Of a DNA stretch of 40,675 bases, positions 1 to 10,590 are shown one piece after another. The notes beneath the pieces were generated by a model that worked only from the letters and a program-made list of their open reading frames with translations, was not told the origin of the DNA and did no database searches. The DNA is from Halobacteriales archaeon SW_10_68_16. GTDB taxonomy: Archaea; Halobacteriota; Halobacteria; Halobacteriales; Haloarculaceae. The stretch is taken from assembly GCA_003023485.1 (NCBI GenBank), contig PXSG01000116.1, positions 1 to 40,675 on the forward strand. Reading direction: 5' to 3'. Numbering within the stretch: position 1 is the stretch's first letter; every line of letters starts with the position of its first letter. The translations under genes were made by a program, and so were the position numbers.

Positions 1-2458
1 CGCGATCGTGTCGTTGATGCCGGAAGTGGAGTAGTCGGTGGCCAGGAGGTTACCGTTGGTCGTGCCCTGCCTCGCCCAGCTCTCGAAGAACGTCACACCG
101 GCCCGGTCCTTGGAATGGTTGAGGTTCCCGACGGCGTCCTGGGCTGCGTCGACTGCCGCTTTTGCCCTCGACCTCGCGCACCCGTCACAGGCGTCGCTGC
201 CCATCGACCCGGATTCGTCCATCACGAACACGAGGTCGATCGGGTCGCGGGGTTCCCGGTCCAGTTCGGTCACGTTGACGGGTGCGGTATCGGAGTCGTC
301 TTCGGACGCTGCCCGGACCGTCCCGGTGCCGTTCTCACCGTAGACCGTCTGCCACTGCAGGGTGGGATACGCCGAGTCGCCCGGATCCAGCGTCAGCGCC
401 GTCGCGTCGACCGGATTCCCGTCCATGTCGTGCAACACCACCTCCTGCGTTGCGGTCTGCCCGCCCGTGTTCGTCACGTTGAGATCGACCGTCAGGTTCT
501 GTCCCTCCTTGATCGAACTGTTGGTGCCGGTAATCCCGACCGCGAAGTTCGCCGGGAGCGGCGTCGTGTCCACGACGATCACGCTCGTCGTGTTCGTGTC
601 GTCGTAGGTACTCACGTTCAGGTCCACACTCCCCGCGTCGCTACTCCGTGGCTCCCAGGCGATCTGTCTCGTGCTGTTCTCGCCGCTCGCGTACGTGATT
701 TCCGTCTGGTTGACCAGCCGCCCGTCCGCGTGCAGCGTCAGGTACTGCGTGACGGGGTCGCTGATCAGTTCCTCGCTCTCGTTGATCCGCACCTCCACCA
801 CCTGCGTGTTCCCCGAATCCACCGGGTCCGGGCTCGGAGTCACCTCTACGATGTCCAGTTGGGCATCCGGTCGCACTACCTCGAAGAAGCCAGCGTCGCC
901 AGTCGTGGCGTTGGTCACGGTGTCGTTTTGCTCCCCGCCGAGGACGGTAAAGGCCGTCCAGTTTTGCCCCGCCATCGGATGTACCGTCTCGAAGGTGTAC
1001 TCCTTGGTGACATTCTCGCCGGGGTCCCGTTCCAGGTCCGTCGCGGCCGTCCCGTTGACGAAGGTGGTGTTGCTGTCGTCGACGTGTGGGTAGTTCGTCT
1101 CGTTGATGATGTACACCCCCAGGGGCGTCTGTCCCTCCGCCTCGCCCTCGTTCGTGACGTTGACCTCCACCTCGACGGTTTCGTTGGTCGTGTACGTCTC
1201 GTTGAGGGACTCCCACCATCGTGTCCAGGCAGTCCGCGCCGTTCTCGTCGATGTAGTCGCTCATCTCGGCCGTCGAAATGCCGCTGGTGTTGGTCACCAC
1301 ACAGATGGGCGTGGTCGGCGACTCCGCAACCCACGATGGCGGGTCGATGAAGAACTGCTGGTCGGGATCGTCGACCGCGTTCCCGGGTCCTGCCGAGGTG
1401 TTCAGCGCCGCCGTGTTGGCGGGGTCGGCCACCTCGCCGTGGGCGGTCTCCCAGCGGTCTGTGGAGGTGTTGTAGACCAGCCACCGCCCGCTCTCGTTGT
1501 AGAGGGCGAGTTTGTACTCGTCGTCGGTCGGAACCGACTCGATGTTCGGACTCATCGGCCCGGCGGTGTGGTTCTCTTCGATATCGCCGTGGGCGGAGTC
1601 GTTGTGGTAGAGGTATGCCAGGTCAGAACTGCCCGCGTACAGGATGTCGTCGTCGCCGAACGCCGGGTCGTGGGTGTCCATCGGCGGGTCCCCGATTTCA
1701 CCCAGCACGATGCGGACTTTCCGGTCGTCGCCGTCGTAGGGGTAGATGACTTCCTCTGCGTGTCCGAGGTTCTTCTCGGCGTAGGTGGCCCACCCGTCGG
1801 CGTACTGGCTCTCGATGGTGAGGTTGGTCCGGATGGGAACCGTCGTGGCGGGGTTGTACCGGTCCGTGTAGTACCGCGCGATGAACTCCTGGAAGCTGTC
1901 TCCGTCCCCGGCGGCGGGGTCCCGGCGGATCGTCATTTGCGAGCCCTCGGTGATGGCGCCGGTATCGGAGAGACTGACCATCCCCAGGTCCACGCTGTCG
2001 CCGGTGACCGAGATAGCGGGATCCGAGAGAACGAACGTCTCGCCGTCGGGCGTGGGCCGCTGGAAGAGGCCCCCACCCTGGTAGGCGATCGTGGTGTCGC
2101 CGTCCTCGTAGTGGCCGTGGCCCTCGGCGACGGTCCGGTTCCAGAACGTCGCGTTGGCTGTGATCGTGAGATTCAGTTCACCCTCGCTGGGCTCGGCCTC
2201 GAGGGACTCCCCCGACCCTTCGGGGAACTCGACGCTGACGGTCTTGGACTCGGAGGCGTCGCTGACCTCGGCGATGCCCTCGTCGAGACTGTGCATCGAG
2301 TCGACGGTCAGGCTCTCGGTGGTCTCGGTGGTCAACCCCCCGACGACCGACCAGGCCCCGGCCACGAGCAACAGCGAGGCGATGATCGCGAACACGAAGA
2401 TGAGACTGAGCCCGACGATGTCCGAGACTCCCCGCTGTGCTCCCTGCCCCCCGTTCAT
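1..2458 (-). CDS. Pilin-like surface protein with C-terminal von Willebrand A domain (partial, frameshifted)
   Basis: The N-terminus has a positively charged stretch, an R-G-V-S-D motif that fits the archaeal prepilin peptidase site, and one hydrophobic helix (about residues 13-40), as in the haloarchaeal DUF7289 family. A long extracellular part rich in N-x-S/T sequons follows. Near 1211-1225 the frame shifts by one extra base; after it the frame stays open to position 1 and holds CARDB-like beta domains and a vWA domain with the MIDAS start D-E-S-G-S-M-G near 190-220. The C-terminus lies outside the window. Probable role: a pilus-associated adhesin or minor pilin. It has its own short upstream gap (46 bp) after the pilin-like operon. 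The shift is more likely a sequence error than decay, because both halves keep good coding character. Confidence 0.8.
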
Positions 2459-2504
2459 GTTACTTGGACGTGTGTTTCCAGCAGTACTTAGTTGTATCGA
2501 CCGG

Positions 2505-3329
2505 TCACAGAATGAGGCGGATGGTCGTCACCCGGACGAGGGCGGAGTCGACGTTCTCGCAGGCGTAGATGGACCCGCCGGTGTCGACCCACGCCGAGTC
2601 GGAGCGCCTGAAGTACTGGTCCCACCCTGTCGGGTTCGCGCTCGCGGAGACGTTCACGCGGAGCGTGCCCGGCGACCCGAAGGTGGTGTAGTTGCGCCGG
2701 ACGCCGGTGACCTCCGCCGAGAAGGCGAGCGACCGGCCGAAATCGAGCACCGGCGCCTCGGTCGGGAGGCTCCGGGGGTTCAGTGCCGCCACGTCGGTTT
2801 CGCCCTCGGAGACGCGGAAGTTGCCACCGTCGAGGCGGACCAGCGAGACCACTGCGCGGTCTTCCCCACACGCGATCGCGGGTCGGTAGCGCGCCCCGGC
2901 GCCGGACGACCGGAACACGGCGCCACCCTCGTAGGCGACCGTGACGTCCTCGGGCGACCGGTCGAACCGCTGTTCGAGCGAGTTGACCGTGTAGGTGCGG
3001 TTGAACGCCGGTGCGTCCGGGCTGGAGACGTTTATCGCCGACTCGTTGAGGGTGACCGTCCCGCCCGCGAGCGGGAGGGCGAACGAGCGTCGTGTGTCGG
3101 ACTGGCGGTGGATGTCGTCCAGCGTCGCCGCCGCACTGACCAGCGCCCGCTCGCCGTTCTCGACCTGTTCGCGCTCCGTCGACTCCGAGAGAAAGGTCAG
3201 CCCACTCGCCGAGACGAGGCCAACGCCGACGATGAGTATCGAGAACAGGAGGACGTACCCGACGGCCTCGGAGACGCCCCTGTCACGGTCGGCGGCCGCC
3301 GGGCGCGTCCTGGACACGGCTACAGACAC
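2505..3329 (-). CDS. DUF7289-like pilin-like protein
   Basis: 274 residues. A short charged N-terminus ends in D-R-G-V-S-E, followed by one hydrophobic helix (about residues 20-46) and an extracellular region with several N-glycosylation sequons. This is the layout of archaeal type IV pilin-like proteins; I associate it with the haloarchaeal DUF7289 family. The GTG start at 3329 overlaps the last 10 bases of the preceding gene, so it is translated in the same operon as the other small pilin-like genes and the TadC/ATPase pair upstream. Probable minor pilin or pseudopilin; function unproven. Confidence 0.8.
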   Translation of the reverse strand: MSVAVSRTRPAAADRDRGVSEAVGYVLLFSILIVGVGLVSASGLTFLSESTEREQVENGERALVSAAATLDDIHRQSDTRRSFALPLAGGTVTLNESAINVSSPDAPAFNRTYTVNSLEQRFDRSPEDVTVAYEGGAVFRSSGAGARYRPAIACGEDRAVVSLVRLDGGNFRVSEGETDVAALNPRSLPTEAPVLDFGRSLAFSAEVTGVRRNYTTFGSPGTLRVNVSASANPTGWDQYFRRSDSAWVDTGGSIYACENVDSALVRVTTIRLIL

Positions 3330-3808
3330 ACCTCCCCGATGGCGATCTCGTCGTCCCGGAGACAGATGGGGACCTCGCCGCCACGTGCCTCGATCGACGC
3401 GTTGAGGGCGGCGTCGGTGTCCAGCGGATACTGTATCGGATTCTCGAGGGCGGCCGAGCGGACCTCCAGGGCGTGTGTCGTCTCGAAGGGGAACCGGTCC
3501 TGGTCGTCCGTGATGTTGACGGTGTACGCGGCCCCGACGACCCGGTCGGGATAGGTCGGCCGGACCGTCACGGTGACCGACTCGCCAGTCCTGCCGAGCC
3601 GGTCGACGGCGTGGATGTGCGAGACGACGTCGCTCCCGATCCCCGAGAACTGGTCGCGGGCGGCCCGGTCCTCCTGGTCGTCGAGCAACTGCCCCGCCCC
3701 GACCACCAGCCCCGTGAGCAGGACGATCGTGATGGCCAGCGTCAACACGTGTGTGAGCGCGACGGACACCGACCGGTCGCGTTCGCTCCGTTCGTTCCAG
3801 TCCCTCAT
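3320..3808 (-). CDS. DUF7266-like pilin-like protein
   Basis: 162 residues. A charged N-terminus of about 17 residues precedes one long hydrophobic helix with a leucine/isoleucine/valine core, then a small extracellular domain with two cysteines near the C-terminus. I associate it with the haloarchaeal DUF7266 family. The start ATG at 3808 shares 4 bases (ATGA) with the stop of the gene upstream, which fixes the start and indicates translational coupling. The longer open frame running upstream to 4804 is the N-terminal part of the DUF7261-like gene followed by a frameshift, not an extension of this protein. Likely a minor pilin of the pilus-like system. Confidence 0.75.
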   Translation of the reverse strand: MRDWNERSERDRSVSVALTHVLTLAITIVLLTGLVVGAGQLLDDQEDRAARDQFSGIGSDVVSHIHAVDRLGRTGESVTVTVRPTYPDRVVGAAYTVNITDDQDRFPFETTHALEVRSAALENPIQYPLDTDAALNASIEARGGEVPICLRDDEIAIGEVCL

Positions 3809-4675
3809 GGCTGTGTTCCGTTGTACGGCCTGTAGGTGGCGTTGTAGGCGACGTTCGGACTCCGGTACTCCACCCGGAAGACGGGGTCGACGAGATAGTC
3901 GTCGCCCGACGCCGTCGTCTCGCTGTACCACCGGTTGTCGGCTCCGGGCGACCCCGAGAGGTCCGTTCCGCCGGCGTCCGGGTCGACGCCGGTCACGGTG
4001 AAGATCCCGCGGGCGTCGGTGCCGTTCTCGAAGACGACCGACAGGGGCGGCGACAGCGACTGCCAGGCCCCCCGGACCCCACAGTAGGTCTCGTTCGTGG
4101 ACACCGCACCGGTCCCGTTGACGAGATCCACGGTGAGGGGGGGGTGGGTCCACGAACACGGCTGCGGGGGGCCGCCGTCGGGGTCGACTTCGACGGTACT
4201 GTCCGTGACGGTGACGGTCGCGTCGTTCGGGCCCGACGTCTCCTCGATACGGACGGTGAAGTTCCTCGACGCGGTGCGGCCGGCCTCGATGACGAACAGC
4301 TCCAGGCGCGGAATCGCGTCGGCGTCGTCGACGACCGTCACCGGATCGTCGGTCCCGTTGAACTGATCGTACCCGGTCGCTGTCTCGTTCTGCCTGGCGA
4401 CACCACCCGTCCGGCCGCCGGCGAGTTCGACGTCCACGACCGCCGGGCTGTCGGTCGGCCTCGGCGACAGAGGTGTTGACACGGAAGAGTCGCTGTAGGT
4501 CGTCCTGCACCGAGCGTGCCTGCCACTCGGCGTCGGTCAGGCTCCCGGTATCCTGTTCGGTCCGGACCTCCGGGGACTCGTGGATCGAGTTCAACAGCAC
4601 GACCGACCCGACGACTGTCACGGCGACGAACAGCGCAGCGATCACGACGAGTTGGCCGCGTCCGTCGCTCACCAT
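3805..4675 (-). CDS. DUF7261-like pilin-like protein (frameshifted)
   Basis: The protein starts at the ATG at 4675 with a short S-D-G-R-G-Q-L segment and a hydrophobic helix, the class III signal layout of archaeal pilins. The first about 70 residues are in one frame; the remaining about 220 are in the next frame down to the stop at 3805. Removing one base around 4450-4470 joins them into a continuous sequence (...S-V-A-E-A-D-D-S-P-A-V-V...). The body has N-x-T/S sequons and two cysteines. Its start overlaps the end of the next upstream gene by a few bases and its stop overlaps the DUF7266-like start, so it belongs to the same tight operon. Family assignment is from memory of haloarchaeal annotation. 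Confidence 0.7.
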
Positions 4676-5307
4676 ACGACCACCCTGAATTTGACGACCG
4701 CGTACAGTTCGGAATCGGGGGCCTGGTCCGTGACGTACACCGACCCGTCGGGGTCGGCGTCCCGCGTCCCGAGCGTGTTGTTCCCGATCCGGACCGGGAC
4801 ACACTCCCCGCGGTTCTCGTCGAACTCGTGGATGCGGTCGCTGTCGAAGAGGACGACCTGGCGCGTGACCGACACCGACGGCCTCGTCGCGGACCGGGCC
4901 GGCGTCAGCAGCGTCGATTCGACGCTCCCGCCCGCGCTGGCGTTGTACTCCAGGGACACCCTGTAGTTGGCGTCGGCGGCCACGAGCGTCCGGTTCAACA
5001 GCGTCCCGAGCGCGTCGCGTTCCGTCTCGTTGGCCACGGTGCCGGCGGCGACTGCGGGGTGTGGGGTGCCGTTCCCGTCGCCGTCGATGCAGGTCGCGGC
5101 CGTCCGGAGCGCGTCGCGGTCGCTGGCCGCCGCGAGGAGGTCCTGTGTCTGGACGCGTAGCGCCTCGGTCTGGGCCTCGGACCCGTCCTCCGTCCAGGGG
5201 GAGATGTCGACCGCCTGCAGGCCGAGGACCAGCGCGCTCGCGACGAGGATGGCGCCGATGACACCCTGGATCGTGTACGCCTGTCCGCGGTCGCGCACGT
5301 CAGCCAC
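4669..5307 (-). CDS. DUF7288-like pilin-like protein
   Basis: About 212 residues from a GTG at 5307. This start overlaps the stop of the upstream gene by 8 bases and gives the N-terminus A-D-V-R-D-R-G-Q-A-Y-T directly before the hydrophobic helix. A longer version from 5346 would add a serine/glycine-rich tail overlapping the neighbour and is less likely. The R-G-Q-A motif fits prepilin peptidase processing. Two cysteines and several N-glycosylation sequons lie in the extracellular part. It sits between the DUF7287-like and DUF7261-like genes with overlaps on both sides, typical of a co-translated pilin cassette. Confidence 0.75.
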   Translation of the reverse strand: MADVRDRGQAYTIQGVIGAILVASALVLGLQAVDISPWTEDGSEAQTEALRVQTQDLLAAASDRDALRTAATCIDGDGNGTPHPAVAAGTVANETERDALGTLLNRTLVAADANYRVSLEYNASAGGSVESTLLTPARSATRPSVSVTRQVVLFDSDRIHEFDENRGECVPVRIGNNTLGTRDADPDGSVYVTDQAPDSELYAVVKFRVVVW

Positions 5308-5779
5308 CCCCCCAGACGCGGACGACGACCCGACACCCGTCCGCACACGCCATCGACTCGTTGACTCCCCTGATCGTCCGGGCCCGCGTCGCCGCCGGTC
5401 CGGAACTGTTCTCGCGGTAGACCGACCCGACGGTGGCTGTCTCGCTCGCGAACACCACGCGGTCGCCGTCCCGCACGGTCACGTTGACCCCCTTCCAGTC
5501 CGGGATTCCGGACCTGTTCACCAGCCGTCCGAACCCGTCCGGGTCACGGAGCGTCCGGTTCAGCCCCGCCGTATCGACCGTCCCCTCGCGGCCGAACGTG
5601 GCGTTGACTGCCACCACCTCGTCCGCGAGTTCGTCGGCCATCTCCTGGTTCCCGGGGTCGCCAGGGTCCCCGAACGGGACGAATATCTCCGGGAAGAACG
5701 CGAACACGGACGCGATCGTCAGCAAGACCAGCAGGATCCCCAGCAAGTAGTCCTGCAGCGTCTGACCCCTGTCGTCCAT
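5300..5779 (-). CDS. DUF7287-like pilin-like protein, first gene of the pilin cassette
   Basis: 159 residues starting M-D-D-R-G-Q-T-L-Q-D-Y, then a hydrophobic helix (about residues 11-30) and a small extracellular domain with N-x-T/S sites and a C-x3-C pair near the C-terminus. The very short N-terminus before R-G-Q-T matches class III signal peptides. It is the promoter-proximal gene of the overlapping set 3805-5779, and a TATA-like element lies about 50 bp upstream. I associate it with haloarchaeal DUF7287. Likely a minor pilin. Confidence 0.75.
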   Translation of the reverse strand: MDDRGQTLQDYLLGILLVLLTIASVFAFFPEIFVPFGDPGDPGNQEMADELADEVVAVNATFGREGTVDTAGLNRTLRDPDGFGRLVNRSGIPDWKGVNVTVRDGDRVVFASETATVGSVYRENSSGPAATRARTIRGVNESMACADGCRVVVRVWGGG

Positions 5780-5823
5780 TGTCTACCCCGACCCCGTCAG
5801 TTACAATGGTGTGTCCTCGTGTG

Positions 5824-5836
5824 TAAATCTTTCTGA
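5824..5836 (-). promoter_or_regulatory. Putative promoter of the pilin-like cassette
   Basis: On the minus strand an AT-rich element reading AGATTTACAC is preceded by a CGAAAAAC stretch that resembles a haloarchaeal BRE. It lies about 50 nt upstream of the ATG at 5779, so the predicted transcript would have a leader of about 20-25 nt. The rest of the gap between the cassette and the TadC-like gene (5780-6003) shows no gene. Confidence 0.4.
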
Positions 5837-6003
5837 CGTTTTTCGACTTGGGCGAGACGGGTTCGGCGTCCGTCACCGAACGGCGGGAGACACACCGACG
5901 CTGCGGTCCGGGGGTGGGGTCGTTCGGCGAGACCAGAGCGATTGCACCGGCATCGACAGCGACGCCAGCGCCCGACAGGGGACCGATCCGGTCGGGACCG
6001 ACG

Positions 6004-8164
6004 CTACCGCGCTCCCCGACTGGCGACCGACTGCACACCCGCGACGACCGTCCGGGCCCGCGAGCGCAGTTCCCGGGGAAGGCGGGAAGTCAGTGACGAC
6101 AGCCAGTCGGGCCGACGGACGCCCGGGACAGCAACTACGAGCAAGAGCGCGGCTTCCTCGCCGCCCCCGGAGGTCATCTGTGTGACGGCGATCCAGACCA
6201 GCAGGGCGATCGTCGCGAGGATGACCGCGTACTTCACCCCCGAGAGGAGGTCGACGCTGCGGATGTATCCCGCGATGAACGCCGAGACCAGCGCCTGCAA
6301 CACCACCGCGTGGAAGAACAGCATCGACAGCATGTTGGTGTCGACGTTGCCGCCGAACTCTCCCGTTGGGCCCTGGCCCGAGGCGCTCGAGGCCTGTTCG
6401 GCCAGGCCCGCCATGACCTCCAGGAACTGCAACTTCAGCAACGCCATCACGCCCAGCAGCGTCAGGTAGGTCATGATGATGATGACCACCTGCATCCGGG
6501 TGCGGGTGATCCGGTCGCGGTCGATGTCGTCCTGGTTCTCGGAGGCCTGGGCGGCCGTCGAGAGGACGTCCTGGATCTGGCTGGAGGCCTCCTGGGCCTC
6601 GCTGATGAGTTTGACCGTCCGGGCCAGTCGGGGGATGTGATACTCGTTGTTGAACTCCCGGAGGGCGGCCTTGAGGTCGGTGCCGTACTTGACCTTGGCG
6701 TGGAGCGTCCGGAACTCCTCGGCGAGCTTGTCCGAGGAGGTGTCGGCGACCACCTTGAACGACTCCAGCAGCGTCATCCCGGTGTCGTTGGCGCTGGCGA
6801 GTTTCCGGAGGTTCTCCGAGAGGTTGTTCAGGATGCCCCGCCGTGCGCGGACGTTCCACTCGTAGAAGACCCCCAGCGGGACGAAATTCAGATACAGGGG
6901 AACGTACACCCAGAGGAAGGTCCCGTACACCGGGCGCCGCCCCACCCAGGATGGCCAGCGTGAGCGGGACAGTCAACACGAGCACGTACAGCGGGTTGTC
7001 CCGGAAGAAGACGTGTGGCGCCCGCAGGATCGAGGTCAGTTCGTGGCGCATCTCGCGGCGCTTGATGCTCGTGAAGACGCCGTACTCGCCGGTGTACTGG
7101 GTGACCAGCCCGGGGTTGAGCACCCCGATGCCCTTCTGGGCGTCGGCGTCGATGGTCCCCTCGCGGGTCGTCTCGAGGTAGCCGTCGCCGACGGTGTCCT
7201 GTGTGACCGTCGAGACCAGCACCAGAAAGCCCGCTCCGATCAGCGGGATCAGCCCGTAGACCGTCCCGTACAGCAGGAACGTCTGGGCCTCGCCCATCAT
7301 GCTCATGATGACGAGGATGATGATCAAAAGCAAGGGAAACAGCGACAGCGTCATGTACATCTCCCCGAACAACTCCAGCGTGTCGAGCAGCTTCTCCTGT
7401 TCCTGCTTGGCCGTGCGCATGTACTTGTCCTTCTGGTCCTCCAAGAAGCTCGTCATATCCCCGCCGGAGTCGATGATCGAGAGCATATCCGTCAGGAACT
7501 GCGAGAGGCTGTCGCTGGGGGTCTCTATGGCCTGGGTGCGGATCGCAGTCCGGTAGTCGGTGTCGAAATACTCCGTCCCGAGGACGATCGACTGGAACTC
7601 CTTGGCGACCTCGCCGTACGTGTCGTCGGCCTCGGCCATCGCCCGGAGGATCTCGAGCTGGTTCATCCCGCCCACCGAGAGGGCGTACATAAAGGAGATG
7701 GAATCCGCCAGCAGGACGTTGATCTCGCGTTTGCGGGCGTTGGCCCGGAAGTAGGGGATCGAGACCATCGAGCCAATGCCCAGCGCGAACCCGATCGACC
7801 CGAACACGAGCCCGGAGACGAGTATCACCGCCGGCGCCTTCAGGAGGTCGACCACCGGCGCCAGGTCGGGGGGAACGGGGATGCCGATGAGTGTGGCGTC
7901 AGCAGTGACGAACAGCTGGACGAACACAAAGCCCGCGAGCGTGCCGAGCAGCCACAGCGCCAGCCCGACCGCGGTCGCGACCGCCAGCGCCCGCGAGAGG
8001 AACAGTTCGACGTTGTCGGCCATCCGCGCCTGGGAGAGTTTCTCCTCGACGTTCGCGACGAACTCCCCCTCCTCGTCGAACAGCCGCCGGTACAGCGGGA
8101 AGAACGCGTCTCCGATCGTCGACTTGCCGCTGCCGAACCGCCGGTCGCGGGTGGGAGTACTCAT
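6004..8164 (-). CDS. Type II/IV secretion system F-family membrane platform protein (TadC/FlaJ-like, frameshifted)
   Basis: Inner-membrane platform of an archaeal type IV pilus-like machine; it would anchor the ATPase and pilins. The N-terminal part (8164 to about 6945) has several transmembrane helices and a first T2SSF domain with the conserved region around A-L-S-V-G-G-M-N-Q-L-E-I-L-R. The second half, in another frame, repeats the fold (N-L-S-E-N-L-R-K-L-A-S-A-N-D-T-G) and ends with three more helices. Removing one base near 6935-6945, in a GC-rich C-run, rejoins the frames. The start at 8164 overlaps the ATPase stop by 4 bases. The C-terminal tail after the last helix is unusually arginine-rich and could be extended by another indel. 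Confidence 0.85.
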
Positions 8165-10421
8165 TCGGTATCGGCCTCCGACCCCGCCTTGGGGACGAAC
8201 TGCCCGAAGTCGATGTCCTTCTCGTCGTCACTGACCAGTCCCTCGTCTTCGACGGTGGTCGTCATCTCCGACAGCACCGAGGCGACGTCCGTGGTGCCGA
8301 CCTCGCGGTACCGGTCGAACAGCGGCTCGGCGTTGGCGAGGATCTCCTCGGTCGCCTCCAGCAGTTCCGGGGAGGGGACTGTTCGAGCCGGTCCGAGGCG
8401 ATGACGTTGAGTATCGTCTCGGGGTCGTTGATGAACGCCTGGACCGTCGCCGCCACCTCGGTGTACGTGTTCAGTCCCCGGTTGATGAGGTACGCGAGGA
8501 CGACCTTGCGCTTGAACAGCTCCTCGTCGAGGCGCTCCTGTGACCACCCGCGGTCGAACTTGATCTCCTCCAGGGTCGAAGAGGATCCCATCTGGATGAA
8601 GTTGTCCGTCTCGGCGCGCCACTCGTAGACGTCCCGGACGTTGATCTCGTCGTTCTCCGGCGAGTACTCGTTGATCTCGGTCAGCGTCTTGTTCCGGCGG
8701 ACCTTCCGGCCGCCCACCCGCGTCTGGGTCTGGATGCTCACGAGGTCAAGCGCCGTAAACAGCGTCTTCGAGACGTTGATCGGGGCGGTCGTGAACCGCT
8801 TGATGACCTCCCCGACAGAGTCGGCGTGGAACGTGGTGTAGGTGGTGTGGCCCGTCGACATCACCTGGAAGAGGTCACGCCCCTCCTCGCCGCGGACCTC
8901 GCCGAAGACGATGTAGTCGGGCCGCTGTCGCAGGGCCGCCTCGAGCAGGTCGAACTCGTCGACGTCGCCGACGTCGTCCTCCCCGAAGGAGGGCCGTGTC
9001 ACCGAGGCGACCCAGTTGCGCTGGGGCAACTCCACCTCGCGGGTGTCCTCGATGGAGACGATTTTCGCGTTCGAGGGGATGAACAGCGACACGGCGTTCA
9101 GGCTGGTCGTCTTCCCGGAGGCCGTGCCCCCGGCGAAGATCAACGACTTGTTGTTCTCGATACACAGCCACAGGAACGCCATCTCGTCCAGGTTGAACGT
9201 GTTCCAGTTGACGAGGTCGATCGGCGTGAAGGGGACGTCCTTGAACTGCCGGATGGTGTAGTTGGTCCCGTGGTCGGAGACTTCCCGTCCCAGCGTCAAC
9301 TGGGCACGCGAGCCGTCCGGGAGTGTGGCGTCGACCTGTGGCTGACGCTTGCTGATACCCTTCCCGGAGCGCTGGGAGAGTTTCACCACGAACTCGTCGA
9401 GTTCGTCCTCGCCGTGCTCGACGTTCGTGATGATCTGCTCGTAGTCGGTGTGGTAGACGAACACCCGCGAGTTGTAGCCGTCACAGGAGATGTCCTCGAC
9501 GCTGATGTCGTGTTTGATCGGGTCGATCCGCGCGTAGCCGATGAAGTCCCGCTTGAGTTCGTAGAGGAGTTTCTCGACCTGGTACTCCGAGAGCGTGTCG
9601 GGGTCCTCCGCGAGGACGACCGGTTCGGGCCGGACCTCGATCCCCTCGAGTGCCGCGGGCCCGTCCCCGTTGGCCTCGGCCCCGTTGCCCATGCCGAGCA
9701 CGCCCTTGACCGCGTCGAGGAACCCCTCGTTCTCGTCGGGTCCCACGACCGAGCCGTGGTAGAGATCGTACCGCTGCAGGAGCCGTTCCGTCTCCCGTTC
9801 GACGACCTGCGCCCGGTCGGCTTCGTCGCCGTGGACGACCACCTCGTCGTCGGAGTATTTGATCGCCGTCTTCAGCTTCCCGGCGATGAACTCCCGGAGG
9901 TCGGCCTCGATCCCGTTCATGTAGGGCTCGACCACGTAGTACTTGCGCTCGTTCTCCTTGCGCGAGTGGAAGATCACGACACACGCGAAAGGCTTGTTCA
10001 CCCAGTAGCGGTGTTCCTCGACGAAGTGGCGTTTCTTCTCCATGGGCACCGCCTTCTCGAGGTCGTACCGGTTGACGACCGTCATGGCACCCTCCGGCGT
10101 CGAGAAGAACTCGTCCTCGTCGAGATTCTCGGGGACGTCCACGGTGCGTTCGTCGACGATCCCGTCGAGGTGCGAACACAGGGCGTGGGCCTCGCTGCAC
10201 ATCCACTCGGTCTCCTCCTTGGCGAAGCCCAGGTACTCCGCCGGGTCGAACGGGACGGCCTCGCCGTCGCTGTCGCGTGGCGGTTCCCCGTCGGCGTCGT
10301 AGTAGTACTCCTGTTTGAAGTCCTCCCAGGAGTACTCGCCGACAGCCGTTCCCCCGTCGTCCCTCGACGCTGCCCCCGAGACGGCGTCTTCCTCGCGCTC
10401 CCCCGTGCCGTCGATTGCCAT
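8161..10421 (-). CDS. Type II/IV secretion system ATPase (TadA/VirB11-like, frameshifted near the C-terminus)
   Basis: Cytoplasmic hexameric ATPase that powers pilin assembly or secretion. An acidic N-terminal region of about 300 residues precedes the ATPase core with Walker A G-G-T-A-S-G-K-T-T-S, the Asp box around S-I-E-D-T-R-E, Walker B I-V-F-G-E-V-R-G-E-E and the His-box region S-T-G-H-T-T-Y-T-T-F-H-A-D. The last about 75 residues continue in another frame after a one-base loss in a TCCCCTCCCC stretch near 8368-8380. I chose the ATG at 10421; a GTG at 10439 would add six residues. It is the first gene of the pilus-like locus and overlaps the TadC-like gene. Confidence 0.9.
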
Positions 10422-10590
10422 ACCCGATAGTGTCGACACCGGAGAAAAAAGGTTACGGCGGCCTTCTCAGACGCGAAAACGGGATCAGGCCGGCGTCCCG
10501 TCCGGAGCACTCCTCGCCCGGAACGGAGCCTCTTGCCGTCACTGTCGCGCCCTGGTGTGGTCTCCCCTCTAGTATCAGTATTGATTCTGA

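Noticed and set aside
1103..2491. Plus-strand open frame opposite the vWA pilin-like gene
   Set aside because: Antisense shadow with low-complexity Val/Gly/Asp content; the minus strand is coding.
7013..8404. Plus-strand open frame of 463 codons opposite the TadC-like gene
   Set aside because: Antisense shadow caused by high GC at the third codon position; composition is unlike a real protein.
8826..10430. Long plus-strand open frame of 534 codons opposite the ATPase gene
   Set aside because: GC-rich antisense shadow; the minus strand has clear Walker motifs and family conservation, and the plus-strand product is Val/Asp/Arg-rich without motifs.
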